63,294 bases of DNA from an uncultured Lactobacillus sp. GTDB lineage: Bacteria; Bacillota; Bacilli; Lactobacillales; Lactobacillaceae. A program made the position numbers and the translations under genes. Shown here piece after piece: positions 42,401 through 51,987 of the stretch; position 1 is the first letter of the stretch, and each line of letters begins with the position of its first letter. Location: the NCBI GenBank assembly GCA_946481335.1, contig CAMLMR010000002.1, forward strand, positions 1-63,294. Direction: 5' to 3'. Below the pieces are notes generated by a model, which was given only the letters and a program-made list of their open reading frames with translations, had not been told where the DNA came from and searched no databases.

Positions 42401-42962
42401 GGTTTTCATGAGTTTGTTGAAGTTTTAAGTTAGCATCGTGTTTTTGTTGTTTGTATTTATAAACACCGGCAGCTGTTTCGATAATTGAACGACGGTCTTC
42501 AGGCTTACTATTGAAGATGTCTTCAACACTACCTTGAGAGATGATAGAAAATGAACCAATTCCCATCCCTGTGTCCATAAATAAGTTATTAATGTCCTTT
42601 AAACGGCATTCAGAATTATTAATCAAATATTGACTTTCACCACTACGATACAAGCGTCTTGTGATGATAATTTCTGAATAGGAACTATTAATGTATTGGT
42701 CGGTATTGTCTAAAGTTAGTTTAACCTCAGCACGATTAACCGCATTATGGGTACTAGAACCAGAAAAAATAACGTCGGACATTTTTGAACCACGCAAAGT
42801 CTTAGAAGATTGTTCTCCCAGCACCCATCTGATAGCTTCAATAACATTACTCTTACCACTACCGTTAGGACCAACAATCGCAGTTAAACCATCTGTAAAG
42901 TTAATGGTTGTTTTGTTTGCAAAGGATTTAAATCCGGCAATCTCTAATGATTTTAACTTCAA
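39411..42962 (-). CDS. smc: Chromosome segregation protein SMC
   Basis: GPNGSGKSNVIEAIRWVLGEQSSKTLRG; coiled coils and hinge; LLSGGEKALTAIALLFA; SILDEAESALD. Confidence 0.98.
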   Translation of the reverse strand: MKLKSLEIAGFKSFANKTTINFTDGLTAIVGPNGSGKSNVIEAIRWVLGEQSSKTLRGSKMSDVIFSGSSTHNAVNRAEVKLTLDNTDQYINSSYSEIIITRRLYRSGESQYLINNSECRLKDINNLFMDTGMGIGSFSIISQGSVEDIFNSKPEDRRSIIETAAGVYKYKQQKHDANLKLQQTHENLDRVEDIIFELKDRNDQLKEQSETAIKYLDLKKELKTYDVSRIALELNQVGADWNNTKAIIAEEKQNAEDINNHLNDLTNQKKSLNEQLEVLLTKKEEQQDNLLNYSKKIEQLSGQQNLSKQEIEFKKTSLKEHKANLEKLNSQVADLQSKEKEINSEIDKLNQEIAKHKQYLEEIDEDKINEMIAKKKDEYEDVRGEYLAIMQKIANVNNESTYLEKTQKQADVQNDSNRQKISGVNDEINQLEQSVEELNQEYNKKNEEVQKVQSDFNDYQAKVNSLKKQVDDQQSIWYKQLEDTQNLKIKYNSLNNLQNDHSNFYRGAQNVLNNKEKLNGVLGSVSDFINVPSEYTTAIETALGNQLQQIVVSNNASARQAVKFLNDNRLGRATFLPINEISQRSVNNNVLNICQSSDGFIGVANELVQISDNLRSVTSHLLGNVLIVKDLHTATDISNKIRHVNRIVTLSGEIVNAGGSITGGSNKRQFDGVLTQKNKLEELEKQFKNSQEVAKKTEANLVDLQDQLKELNAKSDVFYDNKRQYDGQLDSINNKLTFAKESLVRKQRELKAIRMSNGGLFDDDIDEKQRQNKKLKEQLNIDLVNNQTKSKDIQEKIETLESMKDNNSSKVQLTREKLIVLKEKLSNFRDQKANLIEDFDRLDADIDDEKENIDELNEAISNNMLSVNQDDEIKLVNQQIQVIQSNLQECKESIDKHQSEIKQIEEQIDKQTMDSVNQQNYLNKQTNKFEQLEKQLASLKQQLIGKYEINLNEIDDIVVDDTIDNIKAHIDDLRRLIDHLGVVNVSAIDEYKEVSKRYEFLVQQSDDLKNSSQQLTDTMNKIDVTVEKKFKDTFDAIATQFSKVYNEIFGGGKAKLLLTDPNDLLTTGIEIMAQPPGKKYRHMSLLSGGEKALTAIALLFAVLKVKPVPFSILDEAESALDAENVDRYARYMTKLDDGTQFIVITHRKETMVYADTLYGVTMQNSGVSKVVTANLNKFNAAEE

Positions 42963-42983
42963 AATGATTTCCCCATCCCGTTT

Positions 42984-43676
42984 TTATTCTGTAAGGTTTT
43001 TAATTGCCTTCTTAGCAGCACCTTGTTCTGCATTTTTCTTGGAGTGTCCTAAGCCAACTCCTTTTTCAACACCATCGATAGTCACTGAAACTTTAAAACG
43101 ACGGTCATTTTCTGGACCATTTTCGTCTAATAGATGATATTCAATATCAACCGGTCCATTTGCTTGTGCTAGTTCTTGTAATTCAGTTTTGTGATCAAAG
43201 AATTCATCGAACCATCCCTCATCTAATTTAGGGAAAATTACTTGATGACAAAACTTAACTACAGGTTCCATTCCTTGGTCCAAGTATACAGCACCAATAA
43301 ATGATTCAAAAATATCACACAATAATGAATCACGCGTTCTGGCTTGGGCTTTTTCTTCACCCTTACCCAAACGAATGTACTTATCAAATTCACATTCTCT
43401 AGCAAAGCTACTAAAACTTTGTTCGTTTACCATCGCAGCTCTTAATCTAGTTAAACGACCTTGTGGTAAATTAGGATAACGCTTGTAAATGTATTCAGAT
43501 ACTACTAATTCGTATACAGCATCACCTAAAAATTCAATTCGTTCATAAAATTTCAAATTTTTGCCTGGATGTTCATTAACGTATGAAGCTTGAGTAAAGG
43601 CTTCATCTAATAATGATTCATCCTTGAACTTAATGTTAAATCGTTTTTCTAGTAAATCATCAAATTCTTTTTCCAA
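42984..43676 (-). CDS. rnc: Ribonuclease III
   Basis: YERIEFLGDAVYELVVSEYI; CDIFESFIGAVYLDQG; C-terminal dsRBD. Confidence 0.97.
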   Translation of the reverse strand: MEKEFDDLLEKRFNIKFKDESLLDEAFTQASYVNEHPGKNLKFYERIEFLGDAVYELVVSEYIYKRYPNLPQGRLTRLRAAMVNEQSFSSFARECEFDKYIRLGKGEEKAQARTRDSLLCDIFESFIGAVYLDQGMEPVVKFCHQVIFPKLDEGWFDEFFDHKTELQELAQANGPVDIEYHLLDENGPENDRRFKVSVTIDGVEKGVGLGHSKKNAEQGAAKKAIKNLTE

Positions 43677-43703
43677 GTCTTTCCCTCCAGTGAATAATAC
43701 AAC

Positions 43704-43738
43704 AAAAGACGATTACTATTGAGTAATCGCCTTTTTAA
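43704..43738 (-). terminator. Terminator after acpP
   Basis: Minus-strand GGCGATTACT-CAAT-AGTAATCGTC then TTTT. Confidence 0.65.
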
Positions 43739-43987
43739 TTATTTGTTATCAGCGTTAGACATAACGTAGTCTACAGCTTCATCAATAGTCTTAATGTTTT
43801 CTGCATCTTCATCTGAGATATCAGTACCAAAAGTACTTTCTAGAGATAATACAAATTCAACAAAATCAATTGAATCAGCGTCTAAATCGTTTTGAAAGTT
43901 TAAATCACCTTTGATGGTATCTCTATCAATACTGAATTGATCTGCAACCATATCAGCAATTTTGTTAAATACTTCTTCTTTTGTCAT
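43739..43987 (-). CDS. acpP: Acyl carrier protein
   Basis: DLDADSIDFVEFVLSLESTFG. Confidence 0.96.
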   Translation of the reverse strand: MTKEEVFNKIADMVADQFSIDRDTIKGDLNFQNDLDADSIDFVEFVLSLESTFGTDISDEDAENIKTIDEAVDYVMSNADNK

Positions 43988-44036
43988 AATCTATCTCCTT
44001 AAAATCGTAATTGATAATTCTAATTATAACAGATTT

Positions 44037-45077
44037 TTAGTTATTTTTGGCGTTTTGTTTGATTTGTTGCATATCATCGGCATGCTTATCAAAGTAATCA
44101 ACAACGTCATCGATTGTCTTGTTATCAATCATAGTCTTAATTTGGAAAATAGTGTTCTTGATTGTTACAGCTTCACTACTACCGTGAGCCTTAACAACTG
44201 GAGCCTTAGTACCCATTAATACGGCACCACCGTATTGTGAGTAATCCATTTCCTTACCAATCTTCTTGAATGTTGGCTTAAGCATTAAGGCACCTACCTT
44301 AGACTTAAGACCACCTGACATGATTTCACCCTTGATTAAAGTAAGTAATGAAAGTGCAGTTCCCTCAATAGCCTTCAATGCTGCATTACCAGTGAAACCA
44401 TCGGTAACAACAACATCAGCTGCACCATTTAATAGTTCACGTGATTCAACATTTCCGATAAAGTTTAGGTTTTCATCTTTAGAAAGCATTTCGTTAGCTG
44501 CCTTATGTAATGAATCACCTTTATCTGCTTCGGTACCATTGTTTAATAGTCCAATACGAGGATTCTTAATATGTCTTACAGTTTCAGCATAGTATTTACC
44601 CATGAATGCGTATTGGTATAGGTTAAATAGTTTTGATTCGGCGTTAGCACCAACATCTAGCATAACAAAGTTGTCATGTTCTTCATCATTTACGATTGGT
44701 AAAGTAGTTGCTAAACCAGGACGATCAATTCCCTTAATTCTACCAATGATGAATAGACCAGCAGCTAAAATAGCCCCAGTGTTACCAGCTGAGAAGAAAG
44801 CATCTGCTTCTTTGTCTTTAACAGCTTGTGCGGCCATGTCTAGACTTGAGTTCTTCTTCTTCATAACAGCCTTAACAGGTTCTTCACCCATTTCAATAAT
44901 TTCATCAGATTGAATTAATTCAATTCTTTCTTCGTTTTGAATTAATGGTTTAACTTTATCGATTTGACCGAATAACTTGAATTCAATATCAGGATATTGG
45001 TCTCTTGCCATTTCTACCCCTTTAACAACTTCTAATGGGGCGTTGTCTCCACCCATGGCATCAATTGCGATTTTCAT
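44037..45077 (-). CDS. plsX: Phosphate acyltransferase PlsX
   Basis: MKIAIDAMGGDNAPLEVVKGVE; FFSAGNTGAILAAG. Confidence 0.97.
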   Translation of the reverse strand: MKIAIDAMGGDNAPLEVVKGVEMARDQYPDIEFKLFGQIDKVKPLIQNEERIELIQSDEIIEMGEEPVKAVMKKKNSSLDMAAQAVKDKEADAFFSAGNTGAILAAGLFIIGRIKGIDRPGLATTLPIVNDEEHDNFVMLDVGANAESKLFNLYQYAFMGKYYAETVRHIKNPRIGLLNNGTEADKGDSLHKAANEMLSKDENLNFIGNVESRELLNGAADVVVTDGFTGNAALKAIEGTALSLLTLIKGEIMSGGLKSKVGALMLKPTFKKIGKEMDYSQYGGAVLMGTKAPVVKAHGSSEAVTIKNTIFQIKTMIDNKTIDDVVDYFDKHADDMQQIKQNAKNN

Positions 45078-45090
45078 TTATAAAACTCCT

Positions 45091-47124
45091 TTAATCAAAC
45101 ATTTTCTTATTATTTTTTTGGTGAACGTAACTATATAATTTACTATAAATTGGATTGTTTTGCCAATCATTTGTACTTACAATCTGGATTGCCTCTTGTT
45201 GTGCGACACTTAACATCGTTAAATCAGCAACCGGATCTCCTACCTTAAAATCAGGAAGACCTGATTGTGCTTTTCCCATGATATCACCGGGTCCTCGTAA
45301 TTCCAGATCCTTTTGAGATATAACGAATCCATCGTTACTTTCAACCATGACATTCATTCTCTTAACACCAGTCTCTGTTTTGGGGTCAGATACTAATAAA
45401 CAGTATGACTGACTACTACCTCTTCCAACTCGACCTCGTAATTGATGTAACTGCGCCAATCCAAAATGATCAGCATTAAATACTATCATCATGGTGGCAT
45501 TACTTACGTCGACACCTACTTCAATAACTGTCGTTGAGACCAAAATTTGAAACTCATTGTTTTTAAATTCTGTCATCACCAAATTTTTATCTTCATCTTT
45601 CATTCTACCATGAAGTAGACCAACTTTGAATTCTGGCTCAAACATATTCTTAAAATTATCATAGATATTGATGGCATTCTTCATATCTACAGCTTCAGAT
45701 TCTTCTACCAACGGTGTAACAACATAGATTTGTTCCCCAGAATTCAATCTTTCTTTAATAAATTGAACAGAATTCTTAAATTGGCCTTCTTTTATCCACG
45801 CTGTCTTTACCGGTTGTCTACCGTTTGGCAGCTCATCGATAACTGAAACATCCATTTCTCCATATGAAGTAATGGCTAATGTTCTAGGAATAGGAGTAGC
45901 TGTCATTGCTAAAACGTTGGTTCCATCGTTTTTCTGTCTTAACTTAGCACGTTGGTTAACCCCAAACCGATGTTGTTCATCAATGATTGCTAGACCTAGT
46001 TTTTGATACTCAACGCTATCTTGAATCAAGGCGTGCGTTCCAATAACAAGATTAATTTCACCTGATTTGATTCTTGGTAAAAGTTCCTTTCTTGCTGCTG
46101 GTTTAGTATCACCAGTTAATAAAGCAACATTGACCTTTGTATCTTTAAAGAGTGTTGCCAATTTATTAGCATGCTGTTCAGCCAATATTTCGGTCGGCGC
46201 CATTAAGGCAGCTTGATATCCTCCATCAATACATGCCAATATTGCTAATGCGGCCACGATAGTTTTACCAGAACCTACATCCCCTTGAAGCAAACGATTC
46301 ATCTGTCTAGTTGATGATAAATCATTTTGAATTTCATTTACCACACGCTGTTGCGCATTTGTTAATGAGAAAGGAAGTTGATTGATAAAAGAATCCATAT
46401 CAGCTTGGTTAAAACCAATTGCTATTCCAGCATCTTTTTGTTCTTCACTTTTTAATGCCTGTAAACGCATTTGAAATAAAAAGAACTCATTAAACTTAGC
46501 AGTTCTTCTGGCTAAATAAGCATCCTTGGTATCCTTTGGGAAATGCATATCCTGAATGACTTGCTTTTGTGATTCCAACTTATATTTTTCAATGATATCT
46601 TCTGGAATAACATCATCAATAACGTCTTGATATTCATCAAAGGCCAACTTCACCAAATCACTAATTGTCTTTTGACGAATATGTTTATTAGCGGGATAAA
46701 TTGGATTCATTTCATTACCATCAACAGAAGATAAAATCTTAATTCCAGATAATGATGCCTTAGCCTTATCAAAGCGACCATAGATAAGAACTTCCTTACC
46801 AACGGGAAGCTGTTTTTTTAACCAAGGTTGATTGAAGAACGTTACTTTAACGACATCATTATCAACCAGTAGTCTTATGTTCAATAGATTTCTTTTCCTA
46901 CCAAAGTGTGCAACGACCGGATCAGCTGCAATCTTACCTTTAATTGTTACCTTTTCCTGATCTACAATTTGTGATAAATCTTTGACTTGAAAATCATCGT
47001 ATCTAAATGGGTAATATGTCAATAAATCATATATAGTATCGATACCCAATTCATCCAAAGCTTCGACCTTTTTAGGTCCAACACCCTTTAAAACGGAAAC
47101 ACTATCGTTTAAGCTTTTCAACAT
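45091..47124 (-). CDS. recG: ATP-dependent DNA helicase RecG
   Basis: LQGDVGSGKTIVAALA; AIIDEQHRFGVNQR; QLHQLRGRVGRG. Confidence 0.97.
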   Translation of the reverse strand: MLKSLNDSVSVLKGVGPKKVEALDELGIDTIYDLLTYYPFRYDDFQVKDLSQIVDQEKVTIKGKIAADPVVAHFGRKRNLLNIRLLVDNDVVKVTFFNQPWLKKQLPVGKEVLIYGRFDKAKASLSGIKILSSVDGNEMNPIYPANKHIRQKTISDLVKLAFDEYQDVIDDVIPEDIIEKYKLESQKQVIQDMHFPKDTKDAYLARRTAKFNEFFLFQMRLQALKSEEQKDAGIAIGFNQADMDSFINQLPFSLTNAQQRVVNEIQNDLSSTRQMNRLLQGDVGSGKTIVAALAILACIDGGYQAALMAPTEILAEQHANKLATLFKDTKVNVALLTGDTKPAARKELLPRIKSGEINLVIGTHALIQDSVEYQKLGLAIIDEQHRFGVNQRAKLRQKNDGTNVLAMTATPIPRTLAITSYGEMDVSVIDELPNGRQPVKTAWIKEGQFKNSVQFIKERLNSGEQIYVVTPLVEESEAVDMKNAINIYDNFKNMFEPEFKVGLLHGRMKDEDKNLVMTEFKNNEFQILVSTTVIEVGVDVSNATMMIVFNADHFGLAQLHQLRGRVGRGSSQSYCLLVSDPKTETGVKRMNVMVESNDGFVISQKDLELRGPGDIMGKAQSGLPDFKVGDPVADLTMLSVAQQEAIQIVSTNDWQNNPIYSKLYSYVHQKNNKKMFD

Positions 47125-47146
47125 ATCACCTCATTTTACTTATGTA

Positions 47147-47173
47147 ATAAAAAAATCGGAGAAACCTCCGACA
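47147..47173 (-). terminator. Terminator after recG/fakA boundary
   Basis: Minus-strand TCGGAG-GTTT-CTCCGATTTTTT. Confidence 0.6.
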
Positions 47174-47175
47174 TT

Positions 47176-48852
47176 TTATTCAACAGAAATTAAGTATGGA
47201 TAGACTGGTTGTCCTCCTGGATGAACTTCAACTTCTAAGTCATCATCAATTGATTCAACTTGTTCAGCTAGTTCGTCCGCTTGATCTTGAGAAATACCTT
47301 CACCATAAATAATAGTTACTACTTCACTATCTTCATCAAGCATTTGCTTAATCATATCAACAGTAGTTTCATTTAAGTCATCTTTAACTACTTTAATTTT
47401 ACCGTCGATAATTCCCATGAAATCATCTTTTTTTATTTTAACACCATCAATTTCGGTGTCTCTAACAGCATTGGTAACGTCACCGCTAACAACTGTGTCT
47501 AACATATCTTCCATTTCAGATACATTATCATCTAAACTAGCATCGGGATTGAATGAAAGCATTGTAGTTAAACCTTGTTGAATAGTCTTTGCATGAACAA
47601 TTTCAACAGGAATTTCAGCAACATCAGCTGCTTGTTGCGCAGCCATGAAGATATTTCCATTATTAGGAAGGATAATTGCCTTCTTAGCATTGCTATTATT
47701 AATAGCATCTAGAATGTCTTGAGTACTTGGGTTCATAGTTTGGCCACCCTTGATAACATCAGTAACACCTAGACTTGTAAATAGTTCGCCAATTCCATCA
47801 CCAGATGCAACTGCAATAATTGCAGTTTCTTTTGGTTCAGCTTTGGTTTCTTTCTTTGATTCATCGTCTTTTTCAATGATTGTTTCTTGTTGTAGACGCA
47901 TGTTATCGATTTTAACGTTAGCTAAATCACCAAACTTTTGTCCCCAAGAAATAACTTCGCCCGGTTGTTCAGTATGAACATGAACCTTAACGATTTCATC
48001 ATCATTAACAACTAGTAGTGAATCACCTAGACCTGCTAAATGATCGTAGAATTTGTCGTAATCAAAGTCGTATTGAACTTCCTTACCGCGACCAATTCTA
48101 ACCATGATTTGTGTACAGTAACCAAACTTAATATCATCTGGGTTTAACTTACCTTGTGCACTTTCATGACTTTGTTCATGACTCGCATCAATCATTTGAT
48201 CCATTTCACCAGTATTTGGTTGGTGACTTGCTTCAATCTCACGACCGTTTAAAACATCACTAAATGCCTTGACGACGAAAACTAAACCTTGTCCACCTGA
48301 ATCAACTACACCAACTTGTTTTAGCACTGGTAACAAATCAGGTGTTGATTGAAGAGCTTGTTCAGCAGCATCGGCTAAAATATCAAATAATTCAGCTAAG
48401 TCATTAGTGGTTGCACTTTGACCTGCTTCAGAAATGCCTCTAATAACTGTTAGAATTGTTCCTTCAGTTGGTTTCATAACTGAACCATATGCTGTTTTTT
48501 CACTGTTTTTAAATGCTTCTACGATGTCTTGAGCTGAAAGGTTATCCTTTTCAGCAACAGACTTTGAGAAACCTCTAAAGATTTGTGACAGGATAACTCC
48601 AGAGTTACCTCTTGCCCCCATCAATAGTCCTTTAGCTAGTGATTGAGATAATTCTCCAACAGATTCGCTAGTATCACGACTAACGTAATCAGCCCCACTT
48701 TGGAAAGACATACTCATATTAGTACCAGTGTCACCATCTGGAACTGGGAAAACATTAAGTGAGTTTATAAATTCTGCATTATTATTAAGGGTAGTAGCAG
48801 CGGCTTGCACCATTTGATCAAATTTTGATCTATCTATATTTGAAATAGACAC
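47176..48852 (-). CDS. fakA: Fatty acid kinase subunit FakA-like (DAK2 family)
   Basis: LNVFPVPDGDTGTNMSMSFQSG; LLMGARGNSGVILSQIFRG. Confidence 0.9.
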   Translation of the reverse strand: MSISNIDRSKFDQMVQAAATTLNNNAEFINSLNVFPVPDGDTGTNMSMSFQSGADYVSRDTSESVGELSQSLAKGLLMGARGNSGVILSQIFRGFSKSVAEKDNLSAQDIVEAFKNSEKTAYGSVMKPTEGTILTVIRGISEAGQSATTNDLAELFDILADAAEQALQSTPDLLPVLKQVGVVDSGGQGLVFVVKAFSDVLNGREIEASHQPNTGEMDQMIDASHEQSHESAQGKLNPDDIKFGYCTQIMVRIGRGKEVQYDFDYDKFYDHLAGLGDSLLVVNDDEIVKVHVHTEQPGEVISWGQKFGDLANVKIDNMRLQQETIIEKDDESKKETKAEPKETAIIAVASGDGIGELFTSLGVTDVIKGGQTMNPSTQDILDAINNSNAKKAIILPNNGNIFMAAQQAADVAEIPVEIVHAKTIQQGLTTMLSFNPDASLDDNVSEMEDMLDTVVSGDVTNAVRDTEIDGVKIKKDDFMGIIDGKIKVVKDDLNETTVDMIKQMLDEDSEVVTIIYGEGISQDQADELAEQVESIDDDLEVEVHPGGQPVYPYLISVE

Positions 48853-48868
48853 AAAAATGAACCTCCTT

Positions 48869-49231
48869 TTAGTCTAGAACTCTTACACCTTGAACGACGA
48901 CATTGACAGAACTTGCACTAATGCCAAGCATAGATTCCAAATTGTACTTAACCTTGCTTTGAACATTTTTACATACTTCTGAAATTTTAGTACCGTAGCT
49001 AACAATGATATTTACTTCAATTGCAACATCATTATCTTGTTGTGTTACCACAACTCCACGGGAATAGTTATCTTTTTTCAAAATATCGTTTACATTGTCT
49101 CGAATTTGATTTTTACTTGCCATACCAACAACTCCGTAGTTATCAGTAGCAGCTCCACCAACTACGGTGGCAATCACATTGTTATCAATATCAATTAATC
49201 CATAATCAGTTCTCATTTTTACGGCCATCAC
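48869..49231 (-). CDS. Asp23/Gls24 family protein
   Basis: Asp23 fold features; upstream of fakA as in Firmicutes. Confidence 0.92.
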   Translation of the reverse strand: MMAVKMRTDYGLIDIDNNVIATVVGGAATDNYGVVGMASKNQIRDNVNDILKKDNYSRGVVVTQQDNDVAIEVNIIVSYGTKISEVCKNVQSKVKYNLESMLGISASSVNVVVQGVRVLD

Positions 49232-49309
49232 AATAGCCTCCTTAAAAGATAGATTTCTTAATATATTCGTAATATAATATTACCACATGTTTAAAAAAAG
49301 CTAAAGTAT

Positions 49310-49318
49310 TGATATAAT
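49310..49318 (+). promoter_or_regulatory. Extended -10 promoter for rpmB
   Basis: TGATATAAT at 49310-49318, about 138 nt before rpmB. Confidence 0.5.
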
Positions 49319-49455
49319 GAATGTCGAAGGCTGTCAAGTATATTCACTTGAAAGAAAAGCATTGCAAAACAGGCTTCAATATGCTAAATTATTAGAGTGA
49401 GATGTAATAAAAGCAACGCTTTTGACTAGAAATCAATTAAAGGAGGAATTTACCA

Positions 49456-49641
49456 ATGGCTAAAGATTTTATTAATGGTAAAAGAACTCATTATGGTAAC
49501 AAACGTTCCCATGCTTTGAATTCTTCACGTCGTAGCTGGAAGCCAAATCTACAAAAGGTTCGTATCCTTGTAGATGGAAAGCCTAAGAAAGTTTGGGTTA
49601 GTGCCCGTACTCTAAAATCAGGTAAAGTTACTCGTGCCTAA
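49456..49641 (+). CDS. rpmB: Ribosomal protein bL28
   Basis: [37 protein letters not shown]. Confidence 0.97.
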   Translation: MAKDFINGKRTHYGNKRSHALNSSRRSWKPNLQKVRILVDGKPKKVWVSARTLKSGKVTRA

Positions 49642-49649
49642 CAATATTT

Positions 49650-49682
49650 AAGTCTGACTCTTAATGTCGGACTTTTTTTATA
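49650..49682 (+). terminator. Terminator after rpmB
   Basis: aagtctgac-tcttaat-gtcggactttttttat. Confidence 0.8.
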
Positions 49683-49692
49683 CCCTCAATAA

Positions 49693-49729
49693 CAAAAAAG
49701 AGAACTGATTAAAATCAGTTCTCTTTTTA
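49693..49729. terminator. Terminator of thiN operon, possibly bidirectional
   Basis: aaaaaagagaactgatt-aaa-atcagttctcttttta. Confidence 0.8.
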
Positions 49730-49731
49730 TT

Positions 49732-50379
49732 TTATGCATCCTTACTTTGGATCACACATAATACCCCATCATCAAAGGAGAAGTGACAATCATCACCATC
49801 GAATTGATTACTGGAATATGCAAACGGTCTTTCAACGTAATAATCGTCTAATGTATAAACCGCATCATAGATGGACAAGTGCATTGCATTCATCGGAATA
49901 AATGCTAAATAATGCATCGTATCCGCCTTTTTGATTTCATGTTTTCCAGGAGTAAAGTATTGAATTAGGTTTTGTTTATCAATAATTCTAATTTTTTCAA
50001 CGATATTTCTAAACTTAGGTTCAGTCGCCAGCAAATAATTAGAAATAAAATGATCAATTCTTCCACCAGTTGCACCAAAAATATTTATGACATCCGCTTT
50101 TAATTCGTCAGATGCGATCTTTAACGCTAACTGGGTATCAGTATAGTCTTTATCAGGATTATATGTTCGAATGTCAGACACGTTATTAGAAATAATTTCA
50201 AATTCTGATTGATCCATTGAATCAAAATCACCAATCGAAATTAATGGTTTAATTCCCATTTGAACCAGCCAAACATTTCCTCGATCGACACCAATCCAAT
50301 CACCAGCGATTTTGCCTTGTCTTAAACTATCAGGCCATAAATCAGTTGGCCCACCGACTAATAAATTGATCGTTTTCAT
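49732..50379 (-). CDS. thiN: Thiamine pyrophosphokinase
   Basis: DWIGVDRGNVWLVQMGIKPLISIGDFDSM; DKDYTDTQLAL; GATGGRIDHF. Confidence 0.95.
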   Translation of the reverse strand: MKTINLLVGGPTDLWPDSLRQGKIAGDWIGVDRGNVWLVQMGIKPLISIGDFDSMDQSEFEIISNNVSDIRTYNPDKDYTDTQLALKIASDELKADVINIFGATGGRIDHFISNYLLATEPKFRNIVEKIRIIDKQNLIQYFTPGKHEIKKADTMHYLAFIPMNAMHLSIYDAVYTLDDYYVERPFAYSSNQFDGDDCHFSFDDGVLCVIQSKDA

Positions 50380-50381
50380 AA

Positions 50382-51032
50382 TTATTTAGTAGCGTCCTTA
50401 ATTGCTTGAATTCTTTCAGCAGGATTTTCGGCACCAAATACATATGAACCAGCAACTGCAACAGTTGCACCAGCTTTGGCAGCAGCTTGAACAGTTTCGT
50501 TGTTAACTCCACCGTCAATTTCGATGTCAAAGTCATATCCTTCTGCCTTCTTGATATCGTCTAATTGTTTAATCTTCTTAACAGTTTCATCTAGGAACTT
50601 TTGACCACCGAAACCAGGGTTAACAGTCATTACAAGAACTTGGTCAACCATATATAGTAATGGTTTGATAGCTTCAACGGGAGTACCTGGGTTAATTACA
50701 ACTTCAGCCTTAACACCCTTATTCTTAATCATTTGTAAAGCACGGTGAATGTGTGGAGTTGCTTCAACGTGAACACCAATAATGTCAGCACCCTTGTCTG
50801 CAAATTCGTCAACGAATCTTTCAGGATTAACTACCATCAAGTGAACGTCTAATACCAAGTTAGAAATCTTTCTGATTTGTGGAACCCAGTTAGGACCGTA
50901 TGAAATTGCAGGAACAAATGAACCATCCATTACATCAATATGTAATAGTTCTGCATCCTTTTCAACTTTTTCAATATCTCTTTGTAGGTTTAAGTAATCT
51001 GCACTTAAAATTGATGGTGCTACTTTAATCAT
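50382..51032 (-). CDS. rpe: Ribulose-phosphate 3-epimerase
   Basis: KVAPSILSADYLNL; HIDVMDGSFVPAISYG; MTVNPGFGGQKF. Confidence 0.97.
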   Translation of the reverse strand: MIKVAPSILSADYLNLQRDIEKVEKDAELLHIDVMDGSFVPAISYGPNWVPQIRKISNLVLDVHLMVVNPERFVDEFADKGADIIGVHVEATPHIHRALQMIKNKGVKAEVVINPGTPVEAIKPLLYMVDQVLVMTVNPGFGGQKFLDETVKKIKQLDDIKKAEGYDFDIEIDGGVNNETVQAAAKAGATVAVAGSYVFGAENPAERIQAIKDATK

Positions 51033-51042
51033 TATTAATTCC

Positions 51043-51942
51043 TCATTTCTTTTTATTGTAAATTGGTTTCTTGTTTTTTAGTAAATCATATAACTGTACA
51101 TAATCATGATAACGCTCGTGAGACAATTCGTCTTCATCTAACATTGCCTTGATTGCACAACCAGGTTCATTAATATGAACACATCCCCTGAACTTACATC
51201 TATCAGCATTTGCTTTAAATTCTGGGAAGTAATCTCTTAACTCTTCTGGTCTGATGTCAAATGCTTCATATGATGAAAAACCAGGTGTATCAGCTACTAA
51301 TCCATTATTGATTTGAATAAAGCTAACTTTTCTAGTTGTATGCTTACCACGGTTTAACGCCATGGAAATTTCACCAGTTGCCAAATTTAAATCAGGAGAA
51401 ATTTGATTCAACAATGTTGATTTTCCTGCCCCCGTTTGACCCATAAAGACTGTTTCTTTATTTTCAAACAATGATTTAATTTCGTTAACTGAATCAGCCT
51501 TATCCTCACTGTTGCTAGGAAGGATAACCTTATATCCAGCTTGTTCATAAACCTTTTTTACACCCTTAAAATACTCGAACTGCTTATCATCTAATAAATC
51601 AGTCTTAGTAAAATAGATAATTGGTGTAATTTTATTAATTTCAACCGCAACTAATTGACGATCTAACAAGTTATATGAGAAATCTGGCTGAACAGCAGAA
51701 GTAACGACCACAGCTTGATCAATGTTTGCAATTGGAGGTCTTACTAAGGAGTTTTTACGATCAAAAATCTTTAATAAGTAACCTTCTTTAGGTGAACTTG
51801 ATTCAAACTCGACGTCATCACCAACTAAAGGAGTTATTTTTCTTTTTCTAAAGTTACCTCTAGCTCTTGTTCGGTATATCTTTCCGTCACTAATAATATC
51901 ATAGAATCCACTAAGGGATTGGAAAATTTTTCCTTCAGCCAA
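51043..51942 (-). CDS. rsgA: Ribosome small subunit GTPase RsgA
   Basis: GQTGAGKSTLLNQI; DTPGFSSYE; CKFRGCVHINEPGCAIK. Confidence 0.97.
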   Translation of the reverse strand: MAEGKIFQSLSGFYDIISDGKIYRTRARGNFRKRKITPLVGDDVEFESSSPKEGYLLKIFDRKNSLVRPPIANIDQAVVVTSAVQPDFSYNLLDRQLVAVEINKITPIIYFTKTDLLDDKQFEYFKGVKKVYEQAGYKVILPSNSEDKADSVNEIKSLFENKETVFMGQTGAGKSTLLNQISPDLNLATGEISMALNRGKHTTRKVSFIQINNGLVADTPGFSSYEAFDIRPEELRDYFPEFKANADRCKFRGCVHINEPGCAIKAMLDEDELSHERYHDYVQLYDLLKNKKPIYNKKK

Positions 51943-51987
51943 TGTATCACCTCGTTATTTTATTTACTATTTTTATTATACCTTGCA

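Noticed and set aside
42691-43137. 148-aa plus-strand ORF across the smc/rnc boundary
   Set aside because: Antisense to two confident genes; no recognisable domain, start context or promoter.
49321-49395. Possible 24-codon upstream ORF (MSKAVKYIHLKEKHCKTGFNMLNY) in the rpmB leader
   Set aside because: Its ATG lies only 3 nt after the -10 element, so it would probably precede the transcription start; no SD.
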